A DNA stretch of 64,000 nt, from contig NW_019775635.1 of assembly GCF_001039355.2 (NCBI RefSeq), positions 49,867-113,866 on the forward strand. The letters run 5' to 3'. Below the pieces are notes generated by a model. The model did not search any database. It had not been told where the DNA came from and saw nothing but the letters and a program-made list of their open reading frames with translations. The translations under genes were made by a program, and so were the position numbers. This stretch comes from Lingula anatina (Eukaryota; Brachiopoda; Lingulata; Lingulida; Lingulidae). Positions within the stretch are counted from its first letter, which is position 1; each line of letters starts with the position of its first letter. Below, in pieces: positions 12,422-24,005 of this stretch.

Positions 12422-12969
12422 GTGAAATATAAAGACATACTATGCTAGAGCAGTCAAAACTTCCCGCAGAGAACCGTGATACCACTTTATCGTTGACTTC
12501 GATGAAACTTGTCTCCGCCATTTGGGGCACACCATTGTCATACGTGTAGATGCCCTCTGTTTCGTGCTTTATCCTACGGTTTGTTCTTACCATGCCTCTT
12601 CTGAAAAAGAAAAAGGGTAAAAATATCTAGGAGACCGAAACTCCTCTGCCTTACCCCTTTGGTTCTAATGCAAGTTTAGATTTATAAGAAGATAATTATC
12701 ACAATAAATAAATAAATAAATAAATAAGTGATTAAAATATATATAAACAACATCTACTCTCTACTCTCTAATTAAATAGCGCTCACCGTTGAGAATTCTT
12801 ACTGTAACACAAAGACACTGTCATGACAACGACAAAGATCAGGCCGGTCATTCCTGCAATCAGCCCTATAACGGTAACATCAGTGCTGGTATAAACTCTG
12901 GGCTGGGTAGTCATCTTGGCTACAGTACGGTTGGATTCAGATTGCAGTTGAGGCATACGGTAAATACGC
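11869..12969 (-). CDS. Single-pass membrane protein, 3' exons; unrecognised
   Basis: Three minus-strand exons join in phase: 12787-12969, 12441-12600 and 11869-12204 (stop). They give about 225 residues. The first exon contains a transmembrane helix (VIGLIAGMTGLIFVVVMTVS) followed by SLCYSKNSQRRRG, a positive stop-transfer that places the tail in the cytoplasm. The ~165-residue tail holds a Ser/Pro-rich stretch and then a charged, helical-looking segment (around ALDQIEADLQRDLHDLDYAIY) ending in NNPTLF. The first exon opens with one base that completes a split codon, so either an upstream exon exists or translation starts at the internal Met of MPQLQS. No further exon was found to the right. 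The second intron, between the middle and last exons, carries a TAAA microsatellite. The topology suggests a receptor or adhesion-type protein; no ectodomain or family could be recognised. Confidence 0.65.
12361..12422. repeat. (TAAA)n microsatellite
   Basis: About fifteen AAAT units within an intron of the membrane protein gene. A shorter run of the same motif lies at 12705-12727. Confidence 0.95.
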
Positions 12970-14520
12970 CTGCTAGGAAGAAGTATAGAGTTAATATCCA
13001 AAATACACCTTACATATTTATTTATATTATTAATGTTTTTACTGATGTCCCACTGCCTATAAAAGGTGGCTGGGTTTACCATGTGGTTTACAACTGACCA
13101 TCACGCCAAGTTTGAAACGTGCCATCCAGAGAAGATATTTTTCAGGCCACTGATATGATCTGAGTTAAAAAATGAAGGTTAATTCGGACAAGTAATGGGT
13201 GACACAAATGACAACATTGACAGTTTGGACAAGAAGAGAATAAGCGGCTACATTGCCAAAAATTACTAAAACTTACCTTATGTAACAATGACATTTATGG
13301 AACAGGAAGTGAGAGATTTCGTTCTGTCGCGGCACTCACAGCAGATCGTTGGAACACTGCTATACTATGTAAGTGTACCATGGCCTGATGCATTGTCCAG
13401 ATAGCGCAATTAGCGAATTTGTTATCTACGCTTTATCAGATATTGGGAACAAAATGGGTGTGATATGGGCATGGAATGATAGCAAATCGACAGTATTGAT
13501 ATCATGCCACGCGTTCGTATTATAGGGTCATATAGTGAACTTACATGTAATTAAGTCACCAAATTATGCTAAATGACCATTAAGTTACCAAAAATGTCAA
13601 TTATACATATATTCTATCAAGTTTGTGTAAAGCTTTAACCCATATGCGAAGATTACTTATTAAAAACGAAGAAATATCTATTTTGGGAAGAAAAGGCCTG
13701 CTTATATTCCAGATACAATCGTTTTTGTAGTATCCATTCGTGGTCTAAAGATTAGAAACTAAGTTAACTTAAAAAGCTAATAAGTTAATAAGCTTATTTA
13801 GATTGATTAATGAAACAATTATGAACAAAGAGTTTCGTCTCTGACGTTAATTATTTATATAATTGTTTTATTAATATGGTCCGTTTGTGTTGGAGTTTGA
13901 TAACGGGTAAGAACGGTGGACAAAAATTGGTGAACGGCGTTTTGTGAAAGTTACGTTTTAAAAGTTAAAATAGCTCTGGCCAGATTTACATTTTCACCGC
14001 GAATAAACGGATTTTTTCGTGATCAATTCTTTTTGAATTTCGGACTGCGTGTCTTTAGAGTTTATCTCGTCAAATCGTCAAATGAAAATCAAGGGATTGT
14101 GAAGAAAGCAGTACGCGTGGTAGGTGGTTATGTCATTTAGAGGTATTCAGAGTGTTTATTTAAGTGGATTTAGTTTGGTTGAAATGGACGCCATCTCAGA
14201 TTGTCAACGTAAAGGGTTTTAAGCAATTCCAGTGGATAATTAAAGATTCTCGGCAAGGGGGACTGGAACTGTTATATTTTACCGATAATAAAATAAAATG
14301 AAATAAGTGAAACTAATTTGCGCAAAATATCGATAGATAATTATATAGAAAACGTATTCAAGCTAGCTAAAACAACTTTTGCAAAGGTTTAGTGTTCAGT
14401 AGCGCATAGCAGTAAGAGCTGTATTATTATTTTGTTAAATAAACAGGCGACAAAGTATAAGCAGCAAAACAGAACAAATATTATATAACATATTTATAAT
14501 ATATTTTGTGAACACTGCAA
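12970..14520. other. Intergenic, nothing recognisable
   Basis: AT-rich sequence with no open frame linked to convincing splice sites on either strand. A possible donor (AAG|gtaagt on the minus strand, near 13276) follows a very short frame and could belong to a 5' exon of the neighbouring membrane protein gene, but its phase does not match. Confidence 0.4.
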
Positions 14521-14581
14521 TCTCAACAAAATGATTCACAGGGAATCTACCCGTAAATCAACAAAATGCGCAACACGTTGT

Positions 14582-15278
14582 TTAACAGATGTTGATGTTG
14601 CCGAGACTGGTGGCACCGGAGTGGCACTGGTTCTCCAGAGACTTGAGGGCGTTGGCGACGAAAGACTGGTCCAACAACACACCGCAGGCCAACTTGGCTG
14701 GGGTAGAGAACCAACCACCGATGAAAGAGACCACCTTGTCGCAAAGGAAGTCCTTGCTGAGACCCGTGCTGCAGCCGGCGTTCAAGATGTCGGCACCGTA
14801 GTTGGAGAGAACACTTTCCAGAGCGTTGCACACGGTATCGGTGATGCCTCTCTTGAATTCCTCATCCTCCATCAGGGTGCGGACTAAAACAAGTTAAATG
14901 ATAAAACGATAAATAAGTGTTCGTGCACATATTACAACTTCATTTTTTTAAACATATTTCAATTTTGGGGTTACATGTCTTTGGCAGAAGTTTGGCTTTA
15001 TTAAATATCACACACCTATCACGCGCCATTTTAAATTGAGGTGTCCACCTTCAAAGTAATTGTATCTTAACTTTTATTTTTGATAGGTTATATCACGATT
15101 TGTCGTAAACCTTACGGAAAGGAATTCAATATTTCATTTTACGATTAATCCGTTCAATAGATAGAAATATCTATCCTTATTTGGACGACTTACTCATTCT
15201 CTCGCGAGCGTCCAGAGCTTTGGCGTTGGCCATGGACATGACCACGCAGACAACGGCGGCAACGATCAAGAATTTCAT
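14582..15278 (-). CDS. Six-cysteine secreted protein A (128 aa)
   Basis: Coding exons 15194-15278 and 14582-14883 join in phase 1. The protein is 128 residues. Residues 1-19 (MKFLIVAAVVCVVMSMANA) form a signal peptide, followed by a short basic/acidic spacer (KALDARERM). The mature part has six Cys at 47, 66, 76, 95, 115 and 128, and the last Cys is the C-terminal residue. Spacing is C-x18-C-x9-C-x18-C-x19-C-x12-C. A non-coding first exon (~15705 down to 15675) with a consensus donor lies upstream, behind a TATA box. It differs from copy B at only two residues (Val/Ala in the signal peptide, Asn/Asp near the C terminus). I do not recognise the family. The six Cys suggest three disulfides in a small extracellular helical protein; its function (defence, signalling, structural) is open. 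Confidence 0.88.
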
Positions 15279-15730
15279 GATGAACTGGAACCAAAGATAA
15301 ACATTTTAGATATCGCAACACTCTTTCTTGTCAAATGGATTTAGGATTATTACCATATTTAAAGAAGAAGAAGAAGAAAAAAAAAAAGAAAAAATGCCAT
15401 TCGTTCGAGCACTTAAAAAAATAGAGAAATTGCCAGTTGATAATAAATATATTGATACATATTCAAGTGAGCTGAGGCGAGACCTAGCTGAATAGCTTGC
15501 TTTTTATGATAAAGATGCAATCTTTCAAAGCCACGTACTATTAAACGACAGCTAAAGCAGATATCTAGAAACAGGGCCTTTGGCTGCGAGCACTGCGCGT
15601 TCACAATTACTAGAGAATACCTTAACCTTAAACCTTTAAACTTTTAAAGTCTTTGAGTGAATGGACACACTTACCTTGAGTTGGGACTCGATGTAAGATC
15701 AAGGTGATGCCTAAATCAGCCTCTTGGCTG

Positions 15731-15738
15731 CTTTTATA
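15731..15738 (-). promoter_or_regulatory. TATA box of secreted gene A
   Basis: TATAAAAG on the minus strand, in ggtaTAAAAgcagcc. It sits about 30 bp before the expected start of the non-coding exon, whose donor (CAAG|gtaagt) is at 15675. The same word and spacing occur at gene B. Confidence 0.75.
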
Positions 15739-15849
15739 CCAGACCTGACCAGAGCATCGTGTCAAACAATCACTCCCGAACACGTTGAGTTACGACACAT
15801 AAACCCACTTTGGGCCCAGGATAAATGGATTTTACATAATAATTTAGAC

Positions 15850-17100
15850 TTATTCAGAGACGGTAGAATTAAGTAATAGCGTGTAATAATCGTGCCCTAT
15901 GGCTTGGTATTCTCTCGGGATCAAAGTGTTAAAACATTTGCTAGTGTAAACTGCTTAAATTATAATCTCGCTACTGCTGAATAACGTGGAAAATAAATAC
16001 TAATAATAAAATGAGCTACTATTTAAATTTTCAGTTTCACTCATTCATGTAACATTAAGCATAGTGCTCCGATACTGTACTGTTTATGAACCTGCATCTT
16101 GGATCTAATCTAATTCTTCCACAGTATACATGTGCACCTTTACATGTTTCTAATTGCTGTTTGTTTTTTTTATGCCGACGATTGTTAATTTGACAACTTC
16201 CCTGTTTGTTGGCCTTCGTGATGCCAACATATTATATAGTTGTTTTGCATGTTAGTAAATAAAATAGCAACTGAAACGCAAGACAGCTGTGATAGAACAC
16301 ATGTGACAGGCACAGTAACACCTTTGACCTTGGTCAGTAAGCGGTTTATTTCCCGCTGACCAGGTGTCCTCGTACCCTAAACAGTACCTCGTGTTGACCC
16401 AATTATTTTACGTAATAGCACTGAAAATGACACGGGGACCTTTTTCTTAGAAGAAGTAAAGACATACCTAGTAAAGGCGAACAAAGTAAATGGTGCATAT
16501 GCTAATATTAATTGATGTCAGGGGGGTAGTTATAAAGCGCTGTGAAAGACCACGCAAGGTTACCTACATTTAATTAACTCCTTGTGAGTACATTCCGTGT
16601 ATTGTTTAGTGTATTATTATCATATATATTATATATTATAATTATGGTGCATTATTTTGAGTAGCTTAAAAAGAATTATCTTTAAAGATATGACAATTTA
16701 AGGCCGTTTAATGTATGCATTAATAAATACTGTGGGCAATCTGCTATTTTATCCATTTATAAATATACATAGGATGACAAATATATTGGTAGAAATGAAG
16801 ACGTATCAGAAACACTTCGCTCCCCGTTTTGAGAGAGTTTGTTGGAATACAGTAGCATTTTGTTACGTTTTTTAAAAAAAGAATATTCAGAGAACAATGT
16901 TTCTGTGTTCCCTTTTTAATAGCGCTAGCATTTTAACCATTACTCGAGCTACACAGTGTACTGGTATGTTACGATAGCTAAGCAGTCACAACGTTCATCT
17001 TCTTTTGAAAAAAATATTTGCCAAGAAGAATTTTGGTTTAATTCATATCCTATACTTATCGACTTACAGCAAACTGGATTGATCCTGTTATTGAACTTAG
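15850..17100. other. Unique spacer between the arms of the inverted duplication
   Basis: This separates the divergent promoters of secreted genes A and B (about 1.5 kb between TATA boxes). No gene or other feature was recognised. Similarity between the arms starts at ~15830 on one side and ~17110 on the other, where the bases just upstream of both TATA boxes still match. Confidence 0.5.
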
Positions 17101-17219
17101 TAGAGCCATTTCGCACAATTATGTAAAATTCATTTATCCTGGACCCAGGGTGGTTTATGTGCCGTAACTCGGCGTGTTCAGGAGTGATTGTTTGACACGA
17201 GGCTACGAAACAGTTCCTG

Positions 17220-17227
17220 TATAAAAG
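17220..17227 (+). promoter_or_regulatory. TATA box of secreted gene B
   Basis: TATAAAAG in cctgTATAAAAGcagac, with a non-coding exon ending at 17283 (CAAG|gtaagg). Flanking bases mirror those of gene A, including the shared words cacctTgatct and cgagtcccaac within the non-coding exon. Confidence 0.78.
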
Positions 17228-17658
17228 CAGACACAAGATTGCCTTCATCATCACCTTGATCTGACATCGAGTCCCAACGCAAGGTAAGGGTGTTCATTTA
17301 CTCAAAGAGGGGCAGATTTAAGCTTAAGATATTCTCTGATAATTGTGAAACGCGCTGTGCTTGCAGTCAAATGCTCCGTTTTTAGATATGTTGCTTTAGC
17401 TGTCGATATATAGTAGGCCTACATGGCTGTGAAAGATTGGACTTTTATCATAAAATAGCAAGCTATTCAACTCGGTCTCGCCGCAATGCACTTAAATATT
17501 TGTCAATATATTTATTATCAACTGGCAACTTTTCTATTGTTCTACGTACTCGACCGAGTGGCATGTTTTTCTCTTTTTCTTCTTTAAATTTGGTAATAAA
17601 TTTCGACAAGAAAGAGCGTTGCAGTATCTGAAATGTTTATATTTGGTTCCAGTTCATC

Positions 17659-18357
17659 ATGAAATTCTTGATCGCTGCCGCTGTTGTCTGCGTGGTCATG
17701 TCCATGGCCAACGCCAAAGCTCTGGACGCTCGCGAAAGAATGAGTAAGTTGTCCAAATTAAGATAGGTTTCTATTTTCATTTCTTGTACTGACTAAACGT
17801 AAAATGGAATATTGAATTCGTTTTCGTAATGTGAACGACAAATCTTGATATAACCTATCAAAGAAATTAAGATTCAATTACTTTGTAGGTAAACACCGCT
17901 ATTTAAAATGGAGTATGACCGGTGTGTCGTATTTAATTTAAGCCAAACTTCTGCCGAAGACATTTAACCCTAAATGAAACAACATAAAAGAATTTCAAGT
18001 TGACGATATGTGCATAGGGCATTTATTCATCGTTTTATCATTCAACTTGTTTCAGTCCGCACCCTGATGGAGGATGAGGAATTCAAGAGAGGCATCACCG
18101 ATACCGTGTGCAACGCTCTGGAAAGTGTTCTCTCCAACTACGGTGCCGACATCTTGAACGCCGGCTGCAGCACAGGTCTCAGCAAGGACTTCCTTTGCGA
18201 CAAGGTGGTCTCTTTCATCGGTGGTTGGTTCTCCACCCCAGCCAAGTTGGCCTGCGGTGTGTTGTTGGACCAGTCTTTCGTCGCCAACGCCCTCAAGTCT
18301 CTGGAGAACCAGTGCCACTCCGGTGCCACCAGTCTCGGCAACATCGACATCTGTTAA
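17659..18357 (+). CDS. Six-cysteine secreted protein B (128 aa)
   Basis: Coding exons 17659-17743 and 18056-18357 join in phase 1 (ATGA|gtaagt ... tttcag|TCCGC). The 128-residue product has a signal peptide (MKFLIAAAVVCVVMSMANA), the spacer KALDARERM, and the mature domain beginning RTLMEDEEFKRG. The six Cys have the same spacing as in copies A and C, ending with Cys128. A non-coding exon (~17250-17283) and TATA box lie upstream; a polyadenylation signal AATAAA is at 18441-18446. It is the plus-strand partner of gene A in an inverted duplication. Conserved non-Cys positions across all three copies include EDEEFKRG, TDTVC, ADIL, GWF, QSF and the terminal DIC/NIC. The signal peptide and gene structure are certain; the function is not known. 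Confidence 0.9.
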
Positions 18358-18459
18358 ACAATGTGTTGAGCTTTTTGTTGATTTTGCAATTTTACGGGTA
18401 GATTCTATATGAAAACTTTAGATTATATTGTTTACATTTTAATAAACTTTTATTTATAC

Positions 18460-19806
18460 AAAAAGTGTCGTGGTTTCTAGTATTTGTGTAAGGCCTTTAA
18501 TTTTTTTCTAATCGAAGTGTGCTTTATTTTTAAAAACATTTGCAAGTTCATTTGGACATTTTGCAATATAAAGAAATATATTTCTCGACAGATAACTACG
18601 GGTGAATTGTCGGAAAATAGCCAACAGGTCAGTTGTGGAAACTGGCTAAATAAGTTTGCATTTTATAAATAAATATATATCTCCAGTAAGCTAGCTTGAA
18701 GTTTTTGGAAATGGTTGGATCTCTTAAAGGTCGTTACTTTATTCATACTGTAAAAAGTACATCTGGTTAACTTCATTTATTACTTGGACCAATATTATGA
18801 TTGACACGCATGTCCGCAACCTTTTAATTACCGGACTTAGTTTGCAATCTCACCAGTACGTGGCATGGCAATCGGAGATACCTCTTAGCGCCGAAGTAGG
18901 TAAAACCCGAGCTGTCACCATAAGACATGTTCACAACAGGATCACCTTAATTTAGACCGTGACTCTTTTAGGTAGAACAACCGACCAAGATTTTTCCAGT
19001 GTAATCTGGAAATTTAGTGACATCTGCCAGTATCCAACTTAATTAGTCAGTTTGTGAACAAGCTTGTGGGTGGCAGACACCTGTTAAAGGGATGGTCAAC
19101 CATCATGTCCATTGCGGATTATCACGATACCTCTCTTTATATCAAACCCTCCCTGTAATCAGACTTAAGAAGTCACGCGTAATCCAGGGATTGGGACCTG
19201 GGAAATCCAGTATAAATGCAGTAAATATAGTCTCTACCAGGCAACTGCTGGCTGCTGACGTCCTTTCCAAAATTTTGCAAATAAATCATCGCTGGGCACA
19301 TTGCACACGTGAACAAATTTAGCCAGAGAACTATATGTGAATAATTAATAGAATAAGTATCTCTCTGACGTGGTAGAAGTAAAATATGTGTACCACACGC
19401 GCGACGAGGGGTTTTGTTGTTAGATTGATGAATAAGCCTCTTATTAACCTGTGTGACTTTTCTTTTACTTTTGAAAATACCAGGTCTTCAGATTAATGTG
19501 CGAATATATACTGGTATATAAATAATCATTTCGAATTTCATGCAGATTGCACGTTACATCGTTATATTCATCATGCTAAAATCTTATATAACATAACAAA
19601 ACAACTTTTATATGTGTTAAGATATTTAATTTGGTGTACATGCATCTGTACACAAGTAGAAGATCTTTATCCCAGAGATATATGAAATATCTTATACGTG
19701 CATTACAAGATTTTCTAGCAACATTCAGAACCATTCACAATCTCAAAACAGGAATGTTTCAGAACAGTATCAACACTTGAATGTTACCAAAAGCTTTTGG
19801 ACTATT
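18460..19806. other. Intergenic between secreted genes B and C
   Basis: No gene was seen. A plus-strand TATAAAT-like word near 19212 has no coding exon downstream in that orientation. The region is not part of the inverted duplication. Confidence 0.45.
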
Positions 19807-20637
19807 TTAACAAATGTCGACATTGTTGAGGGCGCCAGCTCCCGAAGCACAGGTCTGTTTAAGGGCCGCGATGGCTGTCTGCATGAAAGACTGCCCCATC
19901 AGGACGTTGCAAGCTGACTCGGTGGCGAGGGTGAACCAACCGCCGATGGTGGACGCCACTTTCCCGCAGAGGAACTCCTTAGTGAGCCCAGCGCTGCACC
20001 CCACGCTGAGGATATCGGCGGCGTAGCTGTTGATGACGGTTTCCAGGCCACTGCAAACTGTGTCGGTGAAGCCTCTCTTGAATTCTTCGTCTTCCATCAG
20101 GGTGCGCACTGAAATTGAATGTAACTGGGTATCAAGCGGAATCACCCCAGGGCAGTGAATATACAATATGAAGAATTTTCAGAAGAAAAAAAAACATCTT
20201 AAATAAAGTCAATAAGAAAATTGCTTCAGATCTATTTTAATTATACTTCAGTTCCCAAATTATTTACTCAATTACTTAATTACCAAATTAATTAGTCAAA
20301 CGTCACAGAAAACGTTTCTCATACATGCATATCGCATGCGGAGAATCAATTGGCCCTAGAGGATCTTGCGATTAGAAATTGAATAAAGTAAATGGATGAA
20401 GTAAAAAGGAGAAAGGGAACCCTTCGCACAATACGGAAGACCACAGAAAACCATGTATAAACAGAGACAACATTATTAAAATAGAAATATAATAAAATGA
20501 ATAAAATAGATACTGCAGAATGCTTAGAGTGGGTAACGAATAACAAACGTACTTATCCTCTCGTGGGCGTCCACAGCTTTGGCGCTGGCCCATGAAACGG
20601 CCACGCAGAGAACAAGGGCAGCAAGCAGGAATTTCAT
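19807..20637 (-). CDS. Six-cysteine secreted protein C (128 aa), diverged paralogue
   Basis: Coding exons 20553-20637 and 19807-20108 have exactly the same lengths (85 and 302 bases) and phase as genes A and B. The product is again 128 residues: signal peptide MKFLLAALVLCVAVSWASA, spacer KAVDAHERI, then MRTLMEDEEFKRG. All six Cys fall at positions 47, 66, 76, 95, 115 and 128. The mature region differs at roughly a third to a half of its positions (for example AADILSVGC and MGQSF). Purifying selection on the Cys frame while other residues vary argues for a functional disulfide-bonded fold. A TATA box and a likely non-coding first exon (donor at 21440) lie ~0.85 kb upstream; another possible donor-like site near 20941 leaves the 5' UTR structure uncertain. 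No known family was recognised. Confidence 0.88.
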
Positions 20638-21490
20638 GATTTGCTGAAAGGAAAAGAAAAAGCAAGATGTCAATTTTTTAAGTCCTTGCTGCTACAATTT
20701 TAAGCCTAATGCCAAATGCTTCCCTTATGATTTGTTGAAACTGTTGGAGTGCCAGCATTTAATGAATTAGACAATTCTCTCATCAGTGTGTGAGGAAAAC
20801 ATTAATATAAGAAGTTCTGTTATTTCCGCAATATTGGCTAGAATAAAAAACAAAGTCTAAATACATTAAAATAATAATAATAAAAAACTTAGATTCAGAC
20901 TGGAACCATTGTGAATGTTCTCTCTCTCTCTCTCCACACTACCTTAGCTTGGTTCATCAGGAAAAAATCAGGCAGAGATGCGGTGTAACAACTACAGACA
21001 GTACAACTATAGATTTCAGACAGAAATTAGAATTTTAAAAGCTCTCGTCTTGCCTTGTCAAGTAATCTACCTTTAATTAAATCTGTGGTCTGATGGTGAC
21101 ACTTCTACTTTGATTTAACACGTGTCCGAACCAAACCCGATAAGTGTTTCGTCCACGTTTATACACGTAACAGTAATTTTAACGGACAGCCGCCAACATT
21201 AATAACTTTCGATGGAATAGCGGAAAAGCAGTGTCCATCGCCTTACATGGAATCAGCGCTGACCACTTTCAATTTTAATTTGGACTTTCTAGTATTGATT
21301 TCAATTACAACAGCTTGAAGGCAACAAAATCAGAACCCAGTGCATGAAAACAACGACTGGCGCAGTATAATACTTAGACGGCTATAACTGGCGCAGTACG
21401 ATACTTAGACGAGGATAACTGGCGAAGTACGAGACTTACCTTTCAAAGGCGTCAACAGGACAATGTCGGGGAGTGCTGGCGGCCGGCAGA

Positions 21491-21498
21491 TTTTTATA
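21491..21498 (-). promoter_or_regulatory. TATA box of secreted gene C
   Basis: TATAAAAA on the minus strand (cttcaagTATAAAAAtctg). It lies ~50 bp before a consensus donor (GAAAG|gtaagt, exon left edge 21440), mirroring the promoter and non-coding-exon layout of genes A and B. Confidence 0.65.
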
Positions 21499-21519
21499 CT
21501 TGAAGACAAAGAAGATCGT

Positions 21520-24005
21520 GATGCGGCAACACTCCTTGACAAAGACGTACTTAGGCCACAAAATTCTATGCTGTTTATGAGCCGCTAGAAACGGCATTTC
21601 AGTAGAAAGTACATGGGAGTCCATCTACTGTGGCCGCGATTTCTTCGAATAGTGATCGGGGATGTAAGAAACGAAACAAAATTAGATGATGATTTTTTGA
21701 GGTTCCCAATTACATGAATGTGCTGAGTGCAGTGTAATCGACAAGTTTTCTCAGCGCATAAAATTTCTGTTTAAGATCCCGTGTAACGAGCAATAAGGAC
21801 ATATGGGCCGGTTATTTTTGGTAGTTCCTGTGACCATTGGCTTAACCCCCTTTGCCCTCAGCTGGGCCCAGTGGTCAACTTTCGCACAAGGTCCTAGCTT
21901 TGAAAGCAACAGCAGTGAAGTCTTATATGGGGTCTTTAGCCTCCATGCATAAATATAGTGTAAATGTGGTGTTGTTTTGTTTATAGATAAATACATGTAG
22001 TGACGATAAACTTTAAAATCGAGTCAGAAATGCATTTTTATTTCAAGATCATTTCCATAATTCCTCGCTTAATTGTGCAAATACTACAGACCAAACATTG
22101 TAAAGTAATTTTACATAAAAAACTAATAAATAAAAATAATAAAAATAATAATAAACGAATATTTTCAACAAAATCTGCGATCTTTGTATGCTTGTATTTC
22201 ACTTGATATAGTTTATTTACTTGAAAGTTATTCTATATCCCTCTGTTTTTTTAATGTGAAGTCTTACGTTGATCTCTGCCTAATTTTCTAGTTCCGTGTC
22301 CAGATATATTAATTCAAAGGAAAACAACACACGATACCAAAATACATCCCTCAATACTGTTATTTTCTCCAATATCACTCAACCCGTTCAGAAAACGATG
22401 ATGTTCAACCCGTTTACTGACAATAGTCACAACTTGAGACGTTCGACTTTAAAAATAACTCTAAACACTGAAAAGTAACAGAAAATACAAATTTATTTAA
22501 AATGACATCGTAGGTTTGACAATAAAATCCTCTCAGGGTAAGCAAATCGCGCGTTCTAAGAAAAAAAGGGCGCTTATCAAGAAAAAATATTAAGCTTGTC
22601 CGGCCAACTTCGTCGCTATGCTTAATCTGGCAAAGGAGTAATTTCTCACAGCTTTAAGTCTGAAACCTAAACACACATCGATATACTGGAACAAATTGCA
22701 AAATACTCAAAAGAGGGCACCAAAGACAATGTTTAATAAAAATGCTGAATGCATGGCGCGCACATGTATTTGGCCATTCGTTATACAATCGCTACCAAAT
22801 CACTAATTACATATAAAAATATATACTTTGTGCTCAAAAGGATAAAACAATGGCAAGCGATTGTAAATATGCTGTTGCTAGTAAGCCACCTAATGTGTAA
22901 AAGCTGACATACTGACTAATCACAATTCCATAGAGCCATTTTTTATGCGAATACAACTGCCCTTTATATAATCACAAATGCACTATATCTGGTAATGAGA
23001 CAAATTACAACAATAGCTAATACGTACACGCCAAGACACAAAATGGTTATTCTGACGACTCCCCGTGTCATAAAATACATTTAGCTGCCCGCACGGTTTT
23101 GACACTGGTGAAGAATTAATAATTGACAAAAGTATGGCAAGCTAATTAGTATCATATATGCAATCTTGCTTAAGTTCATAATTAATGTAAAATAGGCTAA
23201 AGACATATGCATTAATGGTTACGTCATGATACATGAAAAAAAATATATATTCCGTACATGTATACACACACTGTAGGATAAAAGCCAAGCATCACAACAA
23301 ATGAACAAGAAGAGAGAAACAAACCGTCTGGAATACACACACAGACACCAACATATACAATTCTACACCTTTTTTTATCAATAAATGTATTACCACATCT
23401 GGGGTAGTATTGGCATTAATGCTTATATAAAATATCATAAAATTTTTCAGACAGGTGCACTGGTTTTACTGTCAGGGACTAAGAGAACCATAAGTGCCCT
23501 ACAGAATCATAGACTTCTTATGATTCACAGGTAACAAGATGGTACCAGAAATTCAGTGACCACTCTGTTTCAAAATCAACACTCTTACTGGTGATTGAGA
23601 ATCATGTTATATTAAAAACGAAAACATTAATGACAGATATTAATATCATAATAAGGCATTAAAAACAGCTTTGTTCTCGTAATAATACTTGCATACTGGT
23701 CTTGTTCTGCTGATTCTTGCTTCTCTGTTTGCATTCTTTGCAGCAGTTGTTACACAAATGTACAGAAACAGCAACAAGCAGATTCACGTCTGATGACAGA
23801 TCAAAACTCATGAAGAAGTATCTAAAACTCTATTAAAATGCATCCTCGCGATGACGAATTTCACTGCAAAAACATCATCTAAAAGTTTATCCTGCTGAGG
23901 ACCTGACATGGTATACTGTCAAAGATCTGCTGTACAATCTCCATACCAATAACATTACCCATTACAATATCTGAGAAGACGGGTCCTGCATTGTATAAAT
24001 GGGGT
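21520..24005. other. Intergenic / likely 3' UTR of the next gene
   Basis: No coding exon was seen. The part nearest 24005 is probably 3' UTR of the minus-strand membrane protein gene. AT-rich, with ordinary low-complexity runs. Confidence 0.4.

Noticed and set aside
14531-14887. 118-residue plus-strand open frame and several similar frames over the secreted genes (14531, 14589, 18052, 18138, 19814)
   Set aside because: They are antisense or frame-shifted shadows of the conserved secreted-protein exons; the sense frame has the signal peptide, Cys conservation and splice sites.
19092-19322. Plus-strand frame with a TATAAAT-like word as a fourth secreted gene
   Set aside because: No signal peptide, Cys pattern or second exon in this orientation.
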